18,133 nucleotides of DNA from QPIN01 sp964399475 (lineage in GTDB: Bacteria > Pseudomonadota > Gammaproteobacteria > Methylococcales > Methylomonadaceae). The notes beneath the pieces are model-generated. The model ran no database searches. It was not told the origin of the DNA and saw only the letters and a program-made list of their open reading frames with translations. The stretch covers positions 1-18,133 of the forward strand of contig CAYNRB010000045.1 in assembly GCA_964399475.1 (NCBI GenBank), read 5' to 3'. The translations under genes were made by a program, and so were the position numbers. Below, piece after piece: positions 8,330-15,497 of this stretch. Within the stretch, counting starts at the first letter, position 1. Each line of letters starts with the position of its first letter.

Positions 8330-8365
8330 AAAAACCCCTGTCGATTTATCGGCAGGGGTTTTTTT
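8330..8365 (+). terminator. Intrinsic terminator of xoxF
   Basis: A 15-bp stem (8330-8344 with 8349-8363, one G-T wobble, core CCCCTG/CAGGGG) closes a TTTA loop and runs into seven Ts. It lies 31 nt after the xoxF stop codon and should end the xoxF transcript before the response-regulator gene. The A-rich left arm could let it act in the minus direction as well. Confidence 0.93.
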
Positions 8366-8448
8366 ACGCAAAAATTTCAAATGACCCAAGCGACTTTCCA
8401 ATATTTACTCTTCTCCAATCATTAAAGCCAACCCTTACATCTAAACTC

Positions 8449-8478
8449 TTGCCCTTGAGCAAGTAAAAGGTGTATATT
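8449..8478 (+). promoter_or_regulatory. Candidate sigma-70 promoter of the REC-GGDEF-EAL gene
   Basis: TTGCCC (8449-8454), an 18-nt spacer and TATATT (8473-8478) would start RNA near 8485. The leader before the ATG at 8514 would be about 29 nt and lacks a clear Shine-Dalgarno site. The match is moderate only. Confidence 0.35.
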
Positions 8479-8513
8479 GGCAAAAATTAATCTAACTCTC
8501 GCACTATACCCTC

Positions 8514-10292
8514 ATGGACAAAGACACTATTCTGATAGTCGATGACGAACGTTTTTTCTGTAATTTATTAGAACATATTCTAGCCAATAAATATCATACT
8601 ATTATTGCAAAGAACGCCTCTGAAGCCATAGATACTCTGACCAAGCATCATATTGACCTGATTCTTCTTGATATTGTCATGCCAGACATGGATGGCTATG
8701 AAGTCTGTAAAAAAATCAAGGAAACTGAGCCTTATTGTCTGATACCCATTATATTTCTAACCGTTAAAAATGAAACTGAAGATGAGATATATGGTTTCCA
8801 GCTAGGTGCTATTGATTACATCACTAAACCCATAAGCCCGCCCGTTGTTGAGGCTAGGGTAGCCACACATTGCGCACTGGCAAAAGCCAATAGGCAGTTA
8901 ATACAACATGCAACAGAACTAGAACAGCTAGTTGCTCAACGCACAATTGAACTTACCCGAGAAATAGCAGAAAAACAGAAAGCCTATGAAAAGCTACATT
9001 ATCTGGCGAATTACGACCAACTCACCCAATTACCTAACCGAAATTTATTCAATGAACGTCTGGCCTATTCCTACAAGTTAGCTAAGCGTAATAACACATC
9101 ATTCTCCTTGCTTCTTATTGACCTGGATCGTTTCAAAACGGTTAATGACACACTAGGACACCATATAGGTGATTTATTACTGGAACAAGTGGGACGGCGT
9201 CTTTCAGATAGCTTACGAGGAGTAGATACCGTTGCACGACTAGGTGGAGACGAATTTACCGTTACTCTAACTGAGTTAAAGAAAAAAGAAGATGCTTCAA
9301 TTGTTGCAGAAAAAATTATTTCCGCACTCTCTAGCCCCTTCCAGATCCATGAGCATACCATTCATATTGGCTCTAGCATCGGTATTACTGCCTACCCTGA
9401 TGATAGCGAAGATTTAAATGCCATGTTAAAAAATGCTGATATGGCTATGTATGAAGTGAAGAACAAAGGAAAAAATGCCTATAAGTTTTTTACACCGGAC
9501 ATGAGAGTATTGCTTAATCATCGAATGGAACTTGAAAAGGATTTATACGAGGCGTTAAAAAATAATCAGCTATTTTTAAAATACCAGCCCATTATCAACC
9601 TGAAAACCAATAATATTATTGGCGTTGAAGCACTTTTACGCTGGGAACATCCAAAATATAACCAAATTTCTCCAGAGAAAATAATTTCCATTGCCGAAGA
9701 AAGCGATTTAATTTTTGAACTAGGAGAATGGATAGTAAAAACAGCTTGCAAACAAATGGGACAATGGCTTCAACAAGGCTTAACCAACATACAGGTAGCC
9801 ATTAACATGTCCACACTTCAATTTGGCAAAAAATATGATAGCGTTAAATTATTGAAAACGCTAATTTCAGAGTATAAATTACCCAGAAATTCAATTCATT
9901 TAGAAATCACTGAAAGCTTAATGCTTGAAGATTCCAAATTAATTTTAGACACGCTTTTTGAGCTTAAAGAACTTGGGATTTTGCTCTCAGTCGATGATTT
10001 TGGTACAGGCTATTCATCTCTGAGTTATCTACGTCGTTTCCCCATTGATATTTTAAAGATAGACCGCTCTTTCATCAATGACCTGAATTTGGGCTCAGGT
10101 GATGATGCACTAGTTAAAGCAATTATTGCTATGGCGCAAAGTCTAAACATGTCTGTCATTGCTGAAGGTGTTGAAACAAAGGAACAACTTGATTTTCTTC
10201 AGACACATGATTGTAGCTATGCACAAGGCTTTTACTTTAGTAAACCTGTTTCGGCAGATGAGATCTATTCACAATTTACACTTAAAGAATGA
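8514..10292 (+). CDS. Response regulator with REC, GGDEF and EAL domains
   Basis: This cytoplasmic two-component output protein makes and/or degrades cyclic di-GMP. Its 592 residues hold a receiver domain (about 4-118) with acidic pair Asp10-Asp11, phosphoacceptor Asp53, Thr83 and Lys105. A helical coiled linker spans about 118-160. The GGDEF domain (about 161-325) has GGDEF at 244-248 and the RxxD product-inhibition site RGVD at 235-238. The EAL domain (about 340-590) has EAL at 372-374, Asn431, the LEITES strand, DDFGTGYSS (Asp494-Asp495), Lys515, AEGVE and QGFYF. All expected catalytic residues are present in both domains, so either activity is possible and phosphorylation may set the balance. 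No histidine kinase is next to it. The start lacks a Shine-Dalgarno site, but MDKDTILIVDDE is the typical REC opening. Confidence 0.95.
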   Translation: MDKDTILIVDDERFFCNLLEHILANKYHTIIAKNASEAIDTLTKHHIDLILLDIVMPDMDGYEVCKKIKETEPYCLIPIIFLTVKNETEDEIYGFQLGAIDYITKPISPPVVEARVATHCALAKANRQLIQHATELEQLVAQRTIELTREIAEKQKAYEKLHYLANYDQLTQLPNRNLFNERLAYSYKLAKRNNTSFSLLLIDLDRFKTVNDTLGHHIGDLLLEQVGRRLSDSLRGVDTVARLGGDEFTVTLTELKKKEDASIVAEKIISALSSPFQIHEHTIHIGSSIGITAYPDDSEDLNAMLKNADMAMYEVKNKGKNAYKFFTPDMRVLLNHRMELEKDLYEALKNNQLFLKYQPIINLKTNNIIGVEALLRWEHPKYNQISPEKIISIAEESDLIFELGEWIVKTACKQMGQWLQQGLTNIQVAINMSTLQFGKKYDSVKLLKTLISEYKLPRNSIHLEITESLMLEDSKLILDTLFELKELGILLSVDDFGTGYSSLSYLRRFPIDILKIDRSFINDLNLGSGDDALVKAIIAMAQSLNMSVIAEGVETKEQLDFLQTHDCSYAQGFYFSKPVSADEIYSQFTLKE

Positions 10293-10387
10293 AAATTTAA
10301 TATATTCTATTGCTCAAAAATTCTTTTTATGTCTCTGGTTTTCACAGCAATAATTTAGTCACTAGGCTAGCTTATCTATCAAAGTAA

Positions 10388-10435
10388 TGTTGGGTTACGT
10401 TTTTTAGCTACGCTAAATAATCTAACTCAACCTAC
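10388..10435. repeat. Palindromic TTGGGTTA repeat (family 2, copy E)
   Basis: The outer arms are TTGGGTTA and TAACTCAA (one mismatch), and the inner stem is TTTTTT/AAATAA. The loop type is that of copy C. It lies between the convergent ends of the response-regulator gene and the ammonium-sensor gene. Confidence 0.78.
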
Positions 10436-10494
10436 CCTTTTTCTTCAGTGCATAACTCTAATCCACGCAAAACTTTCGGAGAGTGTCTTTGCAC

Positions 10495-13400
10495 TCAAGA
10501 ATCACCAGAAAGCCTACTCAACAATGACTGAATCTCTTCAATTGGAAGCGGATGACTAAATAAATAGCCCTGGTACAAATCACAATTCTGTTCTTTTAAA
10601 AATTGTAATTGCGACTGTGTTTCCACCCCTTCGGCAACTAATTGCAAACCTAGACTTTTACCCAGTGAAATAATCGCAGTACAAATTGCAGCATCTTCAT
10701 TTATACTGTCACAATAATCGATAAAGGCTTTATCTATTTTTAAGGTATCAATTGGAAATTTTTTCAGATAACTCATGGAGGAATACCCTGTTCCAAAATC
10801 ATCAATTGCAAAACGTATACCTAGTTTTTTAATTTTATGCATGGCACTTAAACATTGCTCTGTATTATCTGCCAGGACTGTTTCTGTGATTTCCAGTTCC
10901 AGATAACGCCCCTGAATCTTATATTTTTCTAGTAAACTGGAAATTTGTTGATCAAAATCCTTAACCCTAAAATCTCGCCCTGAAATATTGACCGCAATAT
11001 AAAAATCGCAGAGTTGCACTTGTTGCCATTGCGCTATTTGTCTACATACCGACTCCAACACCCATTGAGTTACTTCCTCCATCAAACTAGATTCTTCCAA
11101 AATAGGAATAAAAATAGCGGGGGAAATAAAACCCTCTTTAGGGTGATTCCAGCGAATTAATGCTTCCATGCTCTTGATGGTATTATTTTGACAATCTACT
11201 TTGGGTTGATAAACCATAAAAAACTGATCTTGCTCCAATGCAATACGTAATTCAGCCTCATAATGAAACCGCTTATTTACTTGATCTTCCATTTCTGGAA
11301 CAAAAAAACAAAATGTATTTCTACCTTTATTTTTTGCTGCATATAATGCCATATCAGCTTGCTGAACTAATTGCTCTTGTTCCATCTGCTCACAACCACT
11401 AACTGCAATACCTATACTGGTACGAATAGCCAACTCTTTTCCTTGGTGCAGGTAAGGTTCTCGCATAACCTTTAAAATCTCATTAGCTTTATCACTTGTA
11501 GCAAGCTGATTCGATAAGCCCATAAACAATAGAATAAACTCATCCCCACCCCACCTACAATTAACGTCACTTTCCCTGATTATTGCACTTAAACGTCGAG
11601 CCACCTCTTGTAAAACGAGGTCGCCAACTTTATGACCTAAATTATCATTAATACTTTTAAATTGATCCAAGTCTAAAAACATCAAACTTACTGTTTTATT
11701 AAAACGTCTGGAAAAATCAATTTCCTCTTGTAACTTTTTTATAAAATAACTTCGGTTATACAAACCAGTAAGCGAATCGTGATAGGCTAACTGGGTCATT
11801 TTTTTCTGAATTTTGATTTGCTGAGTAATATCCCTGATATGAAGATTAAACTCTTTTATCGCTTCATTCTTTAATGCAACTTTTGTAATAGTTAATTCTG
11901 CATTAAATTCAGCGCCATGCATTCTTAATAAAATAATTTTATTATGCCGATTTAATGACAATTTGCTTTCTATAGAAAAACCATTAACTAAATTCTTTTT
12001 AAAACTTTCCTGTTGATCTGGCAGTACAAAATAGTCTATAAAATTTTTCTTGATTACACGTTGTTTGTTGTAGCCAAAACATTTTTCAGCTGCTGGATTA
12101 AATTCCTGGATAACCCCTTCAACATCAATACAAATAATACAGTCTAAAGCAGACGACAAAATTGCATCGCGTCTAGACTCACTCGATTTAAAAGAATCAA
12201 TTGCCTGTTCTCTTTCAGCGATTTCAGAATTAACCCGAGTTAATACCTGATTATATTTTTCAGCAATTTGTCCCACTTCGGTAAAAGGTTCCACATAAAC
12301 GGGGTTAGAAAAATCGCCCTCTCGACTGTGACTTTCAATTTCGTTAAACAGGGACAAGGTCTCAGTAGTGGCATTATGTTCGGAAACATTTAAACCCAGT
12401 TTTTCCGCCTCCAAAGAAACACGTAAAGGGAAGTAATAATTGACTAGTTTTAAACTCAGATAACTAAAACCAAAAGCATAAGCTCCAATCACCGAAATAC
12501 CTAACAATTGAATTTTAAATTGTTCAATACTATTCAAGCCTGTATTCCAAGTCTGACTGTCAGAAAAAAACACTAGCGCCAATGTCCCCCATATACCACA
12601 CAACAGATGAACCGGAATAACACCAATAGCATCATCTAACTGAAATTTCTCTAACAGATGAGCACCAGCAATTACAATAACGCCAGCAATAATCGCAATA
12701 ATAACTGTAGATTGCGGAGACATTAGGTGACATCCAGCAGTAATAGCTACCATACCACCCAATACACCGTTTATGCCTGAAACCACATCAACGGTATATT
12801 TAAACCGACATTGAGTGACAATAGCACTTAAACCACCAAATGCGGCAGCAAGACAGGTATTTAAAATTATCAAGGGGATTTTATTGCTTAATGCTAAAGT
12901 ACTACCCGCGTTAAAACCAAACCAGCCAAACCATAATAAAATGACCCCTAAAACTGAAAAAGTAAGATTGCTGGCCTGAATTTTTCGACCATCCTGATTA
13001 AATCGTCCCGTTCTGGAACCGATAATTATAATCGATGCCAGAGCAACCCAGCCGCCAACGGAATGAACAACAGTTGAACCTGCAAAATCAATAAAACCAG
13101 CTTTGTTCAACCAGCCAGCAGGCTCATCCGTTAAAACCCCTGCCCACACCCAATGTCCAATAACTGGATAGATGAATAGAGAAGTAATCCCTGAAATCAT
13201 CATATAACCACGGAAAGTCACCCGTTCCGCCACCGCTCCTGAAATTATGGTAATAGCCGTACCACAAAACATCATCTGGAAAACAAAAAAAGCCAGAACT
13301 TTAGGTTCTTGACTCCCATCAAAGAAAAAACCACTGTTTCCATACCAACCATTAACGGACGAACCAAACATAATGGCATAACCCACCGCCCAGAAAATGG

Positions 13401-13548
13401 CACTGCACAAACACAGATCCATCAAGTTTTTTATAGCAACATTAATACTATTTTTACTTCTGACTAATCCTGTTTCCAGGCAAGTAAATCCAGCTTGCAT
13501 CATTAATACAAAAGCTGAAGCAATAATAATCCATAGAATGTCTTGCAT
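10495..13548 (-). CDS. Ammonium transporter fused to PAS-GGDEF-EAL (ammonium sensor / c-di-GMP enzyme)
   Basis: A 1017-residue inner-membrane fusion. Residues 1-375 are an Amt/MEP/Rh channel with about 11 helices. It keeps Asp154, the pore twin histidines His162 (TVVHS) and His314 (IPVHLLCG), the gate phenylalanines Phe94 and Phe212 (WFGFNAGS), and Ser216. Residues 376-455 start like an Amt C-terminal tail (SLEAEKLGLNVSEH) and run into a HAMP-like helical linker. A PAS domain covers about 458-575. GGDEF (about 584-750) has GGDEF at 667-671 and I-site RESD at 658-661. EAL (about 760-1010) has EAL 795-797, DDFGTGYSS, LKIDK, AEGVE and QGYLF. Both enzymatic motifs look intact. It probably couples ammonium binding or flux to c-di-GMP turnover. 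No glnK is adjacent. The ribosome site is poor. Amt fusions to signalling domains are known, but direction of signalling here is inference. Confidence 0.95.
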   Translation of the reverse strand: MQDILWIIIASAFVLMMQAGFTCLETGLVRSKNSINVAIKNLMDLCLCSAIFWAVGYAIMFGSSVNGWYGNSGFFFDGSQEPKVLAFFVFQMMFCGTAITIISGAVAERVTFRGYMMISGITSLFIYPVIGHWVWAGVLTDEPAGWLNKAGFIDFAGSTVVHSVGGWVALASIIIIGSRTGRFNQDGRKIQASNLTFSVLGVILLWFGWFGFNAGSTLALSNKIPLIILNTCLAAAFGGLSAIVTQCRFKYTVDVVSGINGVLGGMVAITAGCHLMSPQSTVIIAIIAGVIVIAGAHLLEKFQLDDAIGVIPVHLLCGIWGTLALVFFSDSQTWNTGLNSIEQFKIQLLGISVIGAYAFGFSYLSLKLVNYYFPLRVSLEAEKLGLNVSEHNATTETLSLFNEIESHSREGDFSNPVYVEPFTEVGQIAEKYNQVLTRVNSEIAEREQAIDSFKSSESRRDAILSSALDCIICIDVEGVIQEFNPAAEKCFGYNKQRVIKKNFIDYFVLPDQQESFKKNLVNGFSIESKLSLNRHNKIILLRMHGAEFNAELTITKVALKNEAIKEFNLHIRDITQQIKIQKKMTQLAYHDSLTGLYNRSYFIKKLQEEIDFSRRFNKTVSLMFLDLDQFKSINDNLGHKVGDLVLQEVARRLSAIIRESDVNCRWGGDEFILLFMGLSNQLATSDKANEILKVMREPYLHQGKELAIRTSIGIAVSGCEQMEQEQLVQQADMALYAAKNKGRNTFCFFVPEMEDQVNKRFHYEAELRIALEQDQFFMVYQPKVDCQNNTIKSMEALIRWNHPKEGFISPAIFIPILEESSLMEEVTQWVLESVCRQIAQWQQVQLCDFYIAVNISGRDFRVKDFDQQISSLLEKYKIQGRYLELEITETVLADNTEQCLSAMHKIKKLGIRFAIDDFGTGYSSMSYLKKFPIDTLKIDKAFIDYCDSINEDAAICTAIISLGKSLGLQLVAEGVETQSQLQFLKEQNCDLYQGYLFSHPLPIEEIQSLLSRLSGDS

Positions 13549-13858
13549 AATGTTTTAAAAATTAAAAGCGGAAATCATTTTAATGCTAGAAAATAAAATA
13601 ACAATTTTTTCTTATTTTACCTTTTACAAACCCATCATTATCAGGTAATAAACTCTCTGTATTCATGTAAAGTATAGCTAACTAAAATCTTCTTTCCCTA
13701 TTTTCTCAAAACAGGCAATAGTTTGCCGATAACAACAACAAATATTTGACAACGTCAAAAAAAAAAGACACAACCTACTGATTTTAATTTACTTATAAAT
13801 ATTTGGCATAATAAAGGCTTTGAAAAAGTAAATTCAAAAAATATCATGAGGATTAATC
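13549..13858. promoter_or_regulatory. Divergent intergenic region between the two c-di-GMP genes
   Basis: These 310 nt are AT-rich and shared by the Amt fusion (minus) and the GAF-like-GGDEF gene (plus). They hold a FliA-like promoter candidate (13706-13732), a hairpin GGCAA-TAGT-TTGCC (13714-13727), a dyad TTGAC-AAC-GTCAA (13746-13758), and a weak sigma-54-like string (13803-13819). I see no c-di-GMP riboswitch consensus and no convincing promoter for the Amt fusion. Confidence 0.5.
13706..13732 (+). promoter_or_regulatory. Candidate FliA (sigma-28) promoter
   Basis: TCAA (13706-13709), a 15-nt spacer and GCCGATAA (13725-13732) match the flagellar sigma-28 consensus TAAA-N15-GCCGATAA at 11 of 12 positions. 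RNA would start near 13739, about 120 nt before the ATG of the GGDEF gene. The same GCCGATAA octamer also occurs four times elsewhere in the window, in coding or terminator sequence, so the octamer alone is not strong proof. Confidence 0.45.
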
Positions 13859-14743
13859 ATGAAAAAAAAATCAGCTAATCTAGCAATCGTAAGTAACAAT
13901 ACTTTTGAATCTTCAAAAGCAGTCAATTTGCACAATTATGATATTAGTAGTGCATTGCAGACAACGCTTGAATTTGATGAGTTAATCAATATTTTTAGCA
14001 ATAAAATTCAAAACATTATTCCTCACAATGGTTTCGTCTATGAAAATGGTGACTTTGAACTGGAATTAAAAAAAGGTATTGTTACCAAGCATTCTTGTAC
14101 CTATGCCCTTAAGGTTGAAGAAATGCAATTAGGTAGTATAAAAATTATGCGCCTGCAAAAATTTGACGATGAAGAAATCAAACTATTAGAAACATTACTC
14201 TGTTCTTTAATCTATCCATTACGAAATGCTACGCTCTATAATCGTGCTTTAAAAATGGCTTACACTGACTCTTTAACTAAAACCAATAACAGAACGGCTT
14301 TTAATGATACGATTCAAAGAGAAGTCAAATTAGCTAGAAGAAATTCCACGCATTTATCTATTATCTTTTTTGATATTGATCACTTCAAAACCATTAATGA
14401 CTCTTATGGTCACGAATGTGGCGATATTGCCTTAGCTTCTGCTGCCAGTTGTATAAAAGATGCCGTTAGAGGTAGTGATATTGTTTTTCGATACGGAGGC
14501 GAAGAATTTGTCATTCTATTGAGTGACACCAATATTGAAGGTGCAGAAGCTATAGCAGAAAGAATTCGACATACTATAGAAAACCATACCATTGCCTACG
14601 GAATGGAAATTTTAAAGCTCACTGCCAGTTTGGGGGTCAGCACTCTTAAAGGAAATGATACTTCAGATTCAATCATTAAAAGAGCTGACAGTGCAATGTA
14701 CCAGGCTAAAGAAAAAGGCAGAAATCGCATTCAATCAGCCTAA
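13859..14743 (+). CDS. Diguanylate cyclase with N-terminal GAF-like region
   Basis: This probable cytoplasmic enzyme condenses two GTP to cyclic di-GMP. It has 294 residues and no membrane segment. Residues about 28-125 look like a short GAF-type sensor (ALQTTLEFDELINIF, then LGSIKIMRLQKFDDEEIKLL), joined by a signalling helix to a GGDEF domain (about 130-293). The catalytic motif is GGEEF at 213-217, an active variant, with metal-binding Asp172 (FFDIDHFK), DSLTKTNNR at 137-145 and I-site RGSD at 204-207. There is no EAL domain, so it should only make c-di-GMP. GAGGA at 13848-13852 is a good ribosome site for ATG 13859. It is divergent from the Amt fusion. The GAF call is less sure than the GGDEF call because the domain is short and its ligand is unknown. 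Confidence 0.93.
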   Translation: MKKKSANLAIVSNNTFESSKAVNLHNYDISSALQTTLEFDELINIFSNKIQNIIPHNGFVYENGDFELELKKGIVTKHSCTYALKVEEMQLGSIKIMRLQKFDDEEIKLLETLLCSLIYPLRNATLYNRALKMAYTDSLTKTNNRTAFNDTIQREVKLARRNSTHLSIIFFDIDHFKTINDSYGHECGDIALASAASCIKDAVRGSDIVFRYGGEEFVILLSDTNIEGAEAIAERIRHTIENHTIAYGMEILKLTASLGVSTLKGNDTSDSIIKRADSAMYQAKEKGRNRIQSA

Positions 14744-14893
14744 AGCCATTGAAATAATATTCCTCTAAAACAAAGATTGAATAAGTTGAGATTAAATTGA
14801 ACTAAAGCATAATAATTACCACATCTTAGATAACTCGCAATAACTCAACCACTATGGGCTGGAAGACCGATAGCCACTCAGACATGCCATCAA

Positions 14894-14975
14894 TGTAGCC
14901 TGGATGGGAGCGTAGCGGAATCCGGGGTCAGTCGCACATTCCTTCTCGGATTTCGCTGCGCTACATCCAGGCTGG
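14894..14975. repeat. REPIN-like palindromic element (family 1, copy F)
   Basis: The left arm opens TGTAGCCTGGATG and ends ATCCGGG; the right arm is its imperfect inverse. The left arm folds through CCTGGAT/ATCCGGG (14899-14905 with 14920-14926). Copy A at 47-125 has CCTTGAT/ATCAAGG at the same place, so stem bases changed in pairs. It lies about 150 nt after the stop of the GGDEF gene. Confidence 0.72.
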
Positions 14976-15131
14976 CGACCCGTTAATTCAATATTAGGAT
15001 CGGTTGCCCTGGGGTTTATAGTGGATACGATTAAATGATAATATTTTCTCAAATCACTCCTAGATCACAAAAAAACATGAGTAGCAGCTAAAGCCTTACA
15101 CTGAAAGTGCATAGTTATAAACTAGCGATTT

Positions 15132-15449
15132 GAGACAATCAACTACCCCTATTGGGCAGGATTTTCGTTTGTCTTTTAATGAATAGAAAAGGGCACATAG
15201 CAGGCTACGTAACCATTTCTATTCATTAAAAGATGGGAAAAAAACAAACAAGATGGGTGGTTTATTTATTGCAAGTTACCTTATTAAATCTTCTGTGTTG
15301 TAGAATCGGTTGCGTACCTATCTATTCGTAAGGTTTCTTCCTTTCAGTTATTGCTTCTGGATTTTCTCCCTACGGCCTCTTTCGCTAGCGCATCCACATT
15401 CCACCATTTACACCCCATTTCTATTCCTTAAAAATTTTCGCATTGTCTC
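15132..15449. repeat. Decayed mobile-element remnant with nested inverted repeats
   Basis: The ends carry inverted GAGACAAT (15132-15139 and 15442-15449). Inside, a perfect 17-bp inverted repeat (CTTTTAATGAATAGAAA, 15173-15189 and 15216-15232) encloses 26 nt. A third, 15/17 copy in minus orientation is at 15418-15434. A 30-nt stretch at 15290-15319 matches 25/30 positions of the hairpin element at 17413-17442. No transposase is encoded. Confidence 0.45.
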
Positions 15450-15497
15450 CTGTTTGATGATAGATTCAAAGCTTTTATTTTGAATTTTCAAAAAGCA

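Larger units (their letters stand above)
14744..15479. other. Gene-free region filled with repeat remnants
   Basis: These 736 nt hold no convincing gene. They contain a REPIN-like element (14894-14975), a 9-bp inverted pair TCTCAAATC/GATTTGAGA (15047-15055 with 15127-15135), and a decayed element bounded by inverted GAGACAAT (15132-15449). A short open frame on the minus strand at 14852-15052 overlaps the REPIN and is not coding-like. Confidence 0.7.

Noticed and set aside
8346..8353. GCCGATAA (FliA -10 box) on the minus strand inside the xoxF terminator
   Set aside because: It is part of the terminator stem, has no -35 at the right distance and points into xoxF. Similar octamers in cysS (222-229, 445-455 area) and the antiporter gene (near 4963) encode Ala-Asp-Lys.
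10481..10496. Hairpin GAGTG/CACTC as terminator of the Amt fusion
   Set aside because: A 5-bp stem overlapping the stop codon with no T tract on the minus strand is too weak to call.
13714..13727. Sigma-54 promoter in the hairpin GGCAA-TAGT-TTGCC, in either direction
   Set aside because: GG and GC are 9 nt apart in both orientations, while sigma-54 needs 10; the hairpin better overlaps the FliA-like -10 box.
13549..13858. c-di-GMP riboswitch (GEMM) controlling the GGDEF genes
   Set aside because: The conserved GEMM core (CACGCA...GGCAAACC and its tetraloop-receptor parts) is not present here or upstream of xoxF or the REC gene.
14852..15052. 66-codon minus-strand reading frame
   Set aside because: It runs through the REPIN-like element and has no family resemblance or ribosome site.
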